A DNA stretch of 8,679 nucleotides, taken from positions 1 to 8,679 of the forward strand of contig CALGNW010000130.1 of assembly GCA_937958345.1 (NCBI GenBank), given 5' to 3'. Both the position numbers and the translations under genes were made by a program. This DNA is from an uncultured Neomegalonema sp. (GTDB lineage: Bacteria; Pseudomonadota; Alphaproteobacteria; Rhodobacterales; Rhodobacteraceae). The notes under the pieces were generated by a model. The model saw only the letters and a list, made by a program, of their open reading frames with translations. It searched no databases and was not told the DNA's origin. This document shows, piece after piece, positions 6,070-8,679 of the stretch. The stretch's first letter is position 1. Every line of letters starts with the position of its first letter.

Positions 6070-6552
6070 CTACGCACCGGCGCTTTCAGCGGCTTTTTCC
6101 CAACGGCCAGAGCCGTCCTGCCGCCAATAAGTCGCCGTAACGCTGGCTGCCGCGCGCTTCCATTGGGTGCGCGCAAAGGCAACGGCTTCCTCGTCGGCGC
6201 CGTCAAACATCACAATTGTTCGGGTTGCGGTCGTGAAGTCGTCGGTATCCGCGCCATCGACAACAAACAAAACATCGGCTTCATTCGGAATTTCGCTCCC
6301 GCTTGTCAGATAAACCGGCTGTTCTTCAGGATTGCCGGCGCTCATGGTTCCGTGCGGCAGAAACGATTCGTCCCGATATGTCCAAAGAACGCTGTCGAGC
6401 GCGTCGACCCGCTCGGCACTTCCGGCGCGAACGACAGCGCGCCAGCCCTTTTCCAAAGTCCGCTCCAGCAGGTTCGGCAGCGCGCGCTCAAGCGGATGCG
6501 CCGTCAGGTGATAGAACAGGGCCTCAGGCACCTGCACTGTCTTCGAACACAT
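6070..6552 (-). CDS. holC: DNA polymerase III chi subunit
   Basis: The chi subunit is an accessory part of the DNA polymerase III clamp loader. With psi it links the replisome to single-strand DNA-binding protein. Family motifs are LFYHLTAHPLERALPNLL near the N-terminus, EKGWRAVVRAG, LDSVLWTYRDESFLPHG in the middle and EADVLFVVDGA towards the end. The size is about 150-160 aa, as usual. The start is uncertain. The ATG at 6550-6552 gives 160 aa and a 29-bp overlap with pepA. A GTG at 6529-6531 would give an 8-bp overlap with the pepA stop and an N-terminus MPEALFYHL that fits the usual spacing of chi proteins. Neither has a strong ribosome-binding site, so translation is probably coupled to pepA. 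The pepA-holC pairing supports the call. Confidence 0.9.
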   Translation of the reverse strand: MCSKTVQVPEALFYHLTAHPLERALPNLLERTLEKGWRAVVRAGSAERVDALDSVLWTYRDESFLPHGTMSAGNPEEQPVYLTSGSEIPNEADVLFVVDGADTDDFTTATRTIVMFDGADEEAVAFARTQWKRAAASVTATYWRQDGSGRWEKAAESAGA

Positions 6553-8020
6553 CGCGTACCAGCCGGTCCAAAGTCGCCACGCCCCAACCGCTCGCACCCT
6601 TCGGCACAGTCGGTTTCACGTCCTTTGACAGGGCCACGCCCGCGATATCGATATGCGCCCACGGGCTATCATCGACAAATCGCTTGAGAAACTGGGCTGC
6701 GGTGATCGAACCGGCATGACGGCCCCCGGTATTTTTGATATCCGCCAGCCGCGATTTGATCTGATCATCATATGCCTTGCCGAGCGGCAACCGCCACAAA
6801 CCCTCTTCCTCGTTATCCGCAGCGGCCTGTAATTGCGCCGAAAGTCCGTCATCGTTCGAGAAAAAGCCCGCCTTATCATAACCAAGTGCAACGATCATCG
6901 CGCCGGTCAGGGTGGCAAGGTTGATCGTCGCCTTCGGTTTGAACGCATTTTGCGTGTAGTGCAGCACGTCCGCAAGAACGAGCCTGCCTTCCGCATCCGT
7001 ATTGATGATCTCGATGGTTGTGCCGCTCATTGCCGTCACAATGTCACCGGGGCGGGTTGCGTTGCCGTCAGGCATGTTCTCGGTCAACCCGACGACGCCG
7101 ATAACATTCGCCTTCGCTTTGCGCATCGCGAGTGTTTTCATAAGGCCGGAAACGACACCCGCACCGCCCATATCCATCGTCATTTCTTCCATGCCGCCAG
7201 CGGGTTTGATGGAAATACCGCCGGTATCAAAGGTCACGCCCTTACCGACAACACAGAACGGCGCGGCGTCTTTATCGTCCGCGCCCATCCATTTCATAAT
7301 AACGACGCGGCTTTCACGGCGACTGCCGAGGCCGACGGCGAGCAGGGCGTTCATTCCGAGTTTCGCCATATCGTCTTCATCAAGAGTGCTGACCTCGACG
7401 CCCAGATCCCCAAGGCCGCGCAGGCGTTCTGTAAAGCTCTCGGGATACAGGATGTTTGCAGGCTCGCTGACGAGATCGCGCGTAAAGAAGGTTCCCTCGG
7501 CGATGGCGTTCGCGTCAATATCCGCCTTTTGCGCGCCCTTGGAATCGGCAACACCAATCGTAATTTTACCCGGTCCGCGATCCGTCGATGGGTCGCTTTC
7601 CGTGCGGTATTTGACGAATGAATAGCGCCGCAACCGGACACCCAGTGCCATTTTGGCCAGCAGCAGGTCGTCGCCGAAGCCCTCGGCAAAGACGGTCGCT
7701 CCCGCTTCGTCCAGCTTGCCGAGAGCTGCGCCCAGCTTGCCGCCGATTGTCCGCGCACTGTTTGCCGTCAGGCTTTCTTCGCCGGTTCCCACGACCAGCA
7801 GGCGCGATGCCTTCATTCCCGCAGGCGCAGGAACATCCAGCACTTCGCCCTCCTTGCCGGTAAAGCGTTCCGCTCCCCTCGCCCGCTCGATCGCGCCTCC
7901 GCTTGCCGCATCGGCGGCATCCGCTGCCTCGGTTAACGCGGATGCGGACGCGAAAACAACGACTGTTCCGATAGTTTTTGCGAGGTCTTCCAACGGCAGG
8001 TCACGAAAAGAAACAGTCAT
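6524..8020 (-). CDS. pepA: Leucyl aminopeptidase (M17 family)
   Basis: This is a cytosolic two-metal aminopeptidase that removes N-terminal residues from peptides. Family members such as E. coli PepA can also bind DNA. At 498 aa it has the normal two-domain length. Aligned by motif to E. coli PepA with a constant offset of 10, the metal ligands are all present: Lys260, Asp265, Asp283, Asp342 and Glu344. The catalytic Lys272 and Arg346 are present too. They lie in VGKGVTFDTGGISIKP (258-273), TMDMGGAGVV and the signature NTDAEGRLVLAD (340-351). The ATG at 8018-8020 has GGAAAGG about 7 nt upstream. The 3' end overlaps holC. It is divergent from lptF across a 210-bp spacer. Confidence 0.97.
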   Translation of the reverse strand: MTVSFRDLPLEDLAKTIGTVVVFASASALTEAADAADAASGGAIERARGAERFTGKEGEVLDVPAPAGMKASRLLVVGTGEESLTANSARTIGGKLGAALGKLDEAGATVFAEGFGDDLLLAKMALGVRLRRYSFVKYRTESDPSTDRGPGKITIGVADSKGAQKADIDANAIAEGTFFTRDLVSEPANILYPESFTERLRGLGDLGVEVSTLDEDDMAKLGMNALLAVGLGSRRESRVVIMKWMGADDKDAAPFCVVGKGVTFDTGGISIKPAGGMEEMTMDMGGAGVVSGLMKTLAMRKAKANVIGVVGLTENMPDGNATRPGDIVTAMSGTTIEIINTDAEGRLVLADVLHYTQNAFKPKATINLATLTGAMIVALGYDKAGFFSNDDGLSAQLQAAADNEEEGLWRLPLGKAYDDQIKSRLADIKNTGGRHAGSITAAQFLKRFVDDSPWAHIDIAGVALSKDVKPTVPKGASGWGVATLDRLVRDVFEDSAGA

Positions 8021-8230
8021 CAGTCAGCCTTTCCAAGGTATCCTCGCACAGAGAACACACAAAATTTCACAGGCCGCGCGAGGCATCGCGCCGAAAACAC
8101 GGCAGAGCACCCTTTAGCGGCTCATTCTTGATGCAGAACTAACCCGTTCGAACACCTTTTGCCAGTATCAGCGGTATGGCTGCTGCGGCTCCGTCTTGAC
8201 CTCGCCTAATTGTGCGCCTACGGCTCTCTC
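8021..8230. other. Divergent pepA-lptF intergenic region
   Basis: This 210-bp spacer must hold promoters for both directions. On the minus side I see the pepA ribosome-binding site but no convincing promoter boxes. On the plus side the only candidate is the TTGACC-based promoter. A GTTCGAAC palindrome sits at 8146-8153, with a further GAAC at 8136-8139. The spacing does not fit a known operator that I recognise. Confidence 0.5.
8196..8224 (+). promoter_or_regulatory. Candidate lptF promoter with very short leader
   Basis: TTGACC (8196-8201) matches 5 of 6 bases of the -35 consensus. Exactly 17 bp later lies TACGGC (8219-8224), a weak -10 box. Transcription would begin at or next to the ATG at 8231. 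The call rests mainly on the good -35 box. Confidence 0.35.
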
Positions 8231-8679
8231 ATGCGCCTGATAGACCGGTATTTTTTTAGACAGGTTCTCGCGCCTTTCGTGTTTTTCACGTTGGTGCTGA
8301 CTGCGGTTATGTGGCTGGCGCAATCGCTGCGCGTGATTGATCTGATCGTTAACAACGGACAAAGCGCCTCGATCCTGCTCATTTTTGCCGGGCCGTTGTT
8401 GCCGCTTGTCCTTTCCATTGTCTTTCCGCTCGCAGCCCTCGGCGCGACAATCTTTGCGCTCAACCGGCTGCTGTCGGATTCCGAGCTGGTCGTTGTGTAT
8501 TCGGCAGGGCAGGGCAGACTGTCGTCCTTGCGCGCGGTATTTGCTTTCGGTGTCGGTGTGACCGTGGCTCTTGCGATCGTCACCGTCCTGCTCGCACCGT
8601 TGGGCGCGCGTTCGATGCGCGAAAAAACAGCAGAAGTGCGCAGTGGTATCGCGTCGGCGCTGATACAAGACGGACGCTT
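8231..8679 (+). CDS. lptF: LPS export ABC transporter permease LptF, N-terminal part (runs off window)
   Basis: This is the first 149 codons of a YjgP/YjgQ-family permease. LptF with LptG and LptB extracts lipopolysaccharide from the inner membrane and drives it across the periplasm. Supporting marks are the start MRLIDRYFFRQVLAPFVFF, the membrane stretch TLVLTAVMWLAQSLRVIDLI, and the pattern PLLPLVLSIVFPLAALGA followed by FALNRLLSDSELVVVYSAGQ. The last is the conserved cytoplasmic loop (xDSEL..xxAxG) of the family. A third helix follows near residues 100-118. LptF is preferred over LptG because of the QSLRVIDLIV region and because it is likely first in the gene pair. No Shine-Dalgarno sequence precedes the ATG, and an in-frame stop lies at 8207-8209, so upstream extension is limited. 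lptG would be expected beyond the window. Confidence 0.9.
   Translation, partial: MRLIDRYFFRQVLAPFVFFTLVLTAVMWLAQSLRVIDLIVNNGQSASILLIFAGPLLPLVLSIVFPLAALGATIFALNRLLSDSELVVVYSAGQGRLSSLRAVFAFGVGVTVALAIVTVLLAPLGARSMREKTAEVRSGIASALIQDGR

Noticed and set aside
6833..7625. Long plus-strand frames opposite pepA
   Set aside because: All pepA metal-binding and catalytic residues are on the minus strand. The plus-strand frames have no recognisable domain.
8136..8153. Possible LexA (SOS) box around GAAC and GTTCGAAC
   Set aside because: Alphaproteobacterial LexA sites are GTTC-N7-GTTC direct repeats. Here the spacing between GAAC copies is 10, so it does not fit.
8168..8668. Minus-strand frame opposite lptF
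   Set aside because: The plus strand encodes a clear LptF N-terminus with membrane helices. The antisense frame is Arg/Gln-rich and lacks motifs.
1..8679. Search for CRISPR arrays, insertion sequences, integrase or attachment sites, toxin-antitoxin or defence genes
   Set aside because: I found no repeated spacer pattern, terminal inverted repeats, transposase motifs or duplicated tRNA end. All large coding regions are assigned to core families.

Overview
The window looks like an ordinary chromosomal segment of an alphaproteobacterium. GC content is moderate to high. The cytochrome c resembles Rhodobacter/Paracoccus-type cytochrome c2, and pepA is coupled to holC and divergent from lptF, an arrangement I recall from alphaproteobacterial chromosomes. 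There are no insertion sequences, integrases, CRISPR arrays or phage genes, and I see no undescribed defence or mobile system. The points worth a second look are small: unusual permease architecture, leader structures, a tRNA base and start-site questions.

Positions 1-4481 (minus strand) hold a peptide-type ABC importer, transcribed right to left. In order these are a Tat-exported family 5 substrate-binding protein (4481-2817), a DppB-type permease (2715-1678), an enlarged DppC-type permease (1665-232) and the first 75 codons of an ATPase (227-1, running off the window). A strong intrinsic terminator sits between the binding-protein gene and the permeases. It probably attenuates readthrough, so the binding protein would be made in excess of the membrane complex. 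Upstream of the binding-protein gene is a leader of about 100 nt with a bulged hairpin and a direct repeat.

Positions 4482-5830 (plus strand) carry tspO (a tryptophan-rich membrane sensory/porphyrin-binding protein) and then cycA-like cytochrome c2, which has its own TATAAT promoter and a terminator. A minus-strand tRNA-Ser(CGA) at 5903-5992, with its own promoter and terminator, faces them.

Positions 6070-8020 (minus strand) carry pepA (leucyl aminopeptidase) overlapping holC (DNA polymerase III chi subunit). A 210-bp divergent spacer separates pepA from the plus-strand start of lptF (LPS export permease), which is cut by the window end. The genes are housekeeping (LPS export, proteolysis, replication, translation) plus nutrient uptake and respiratory electron transfer.
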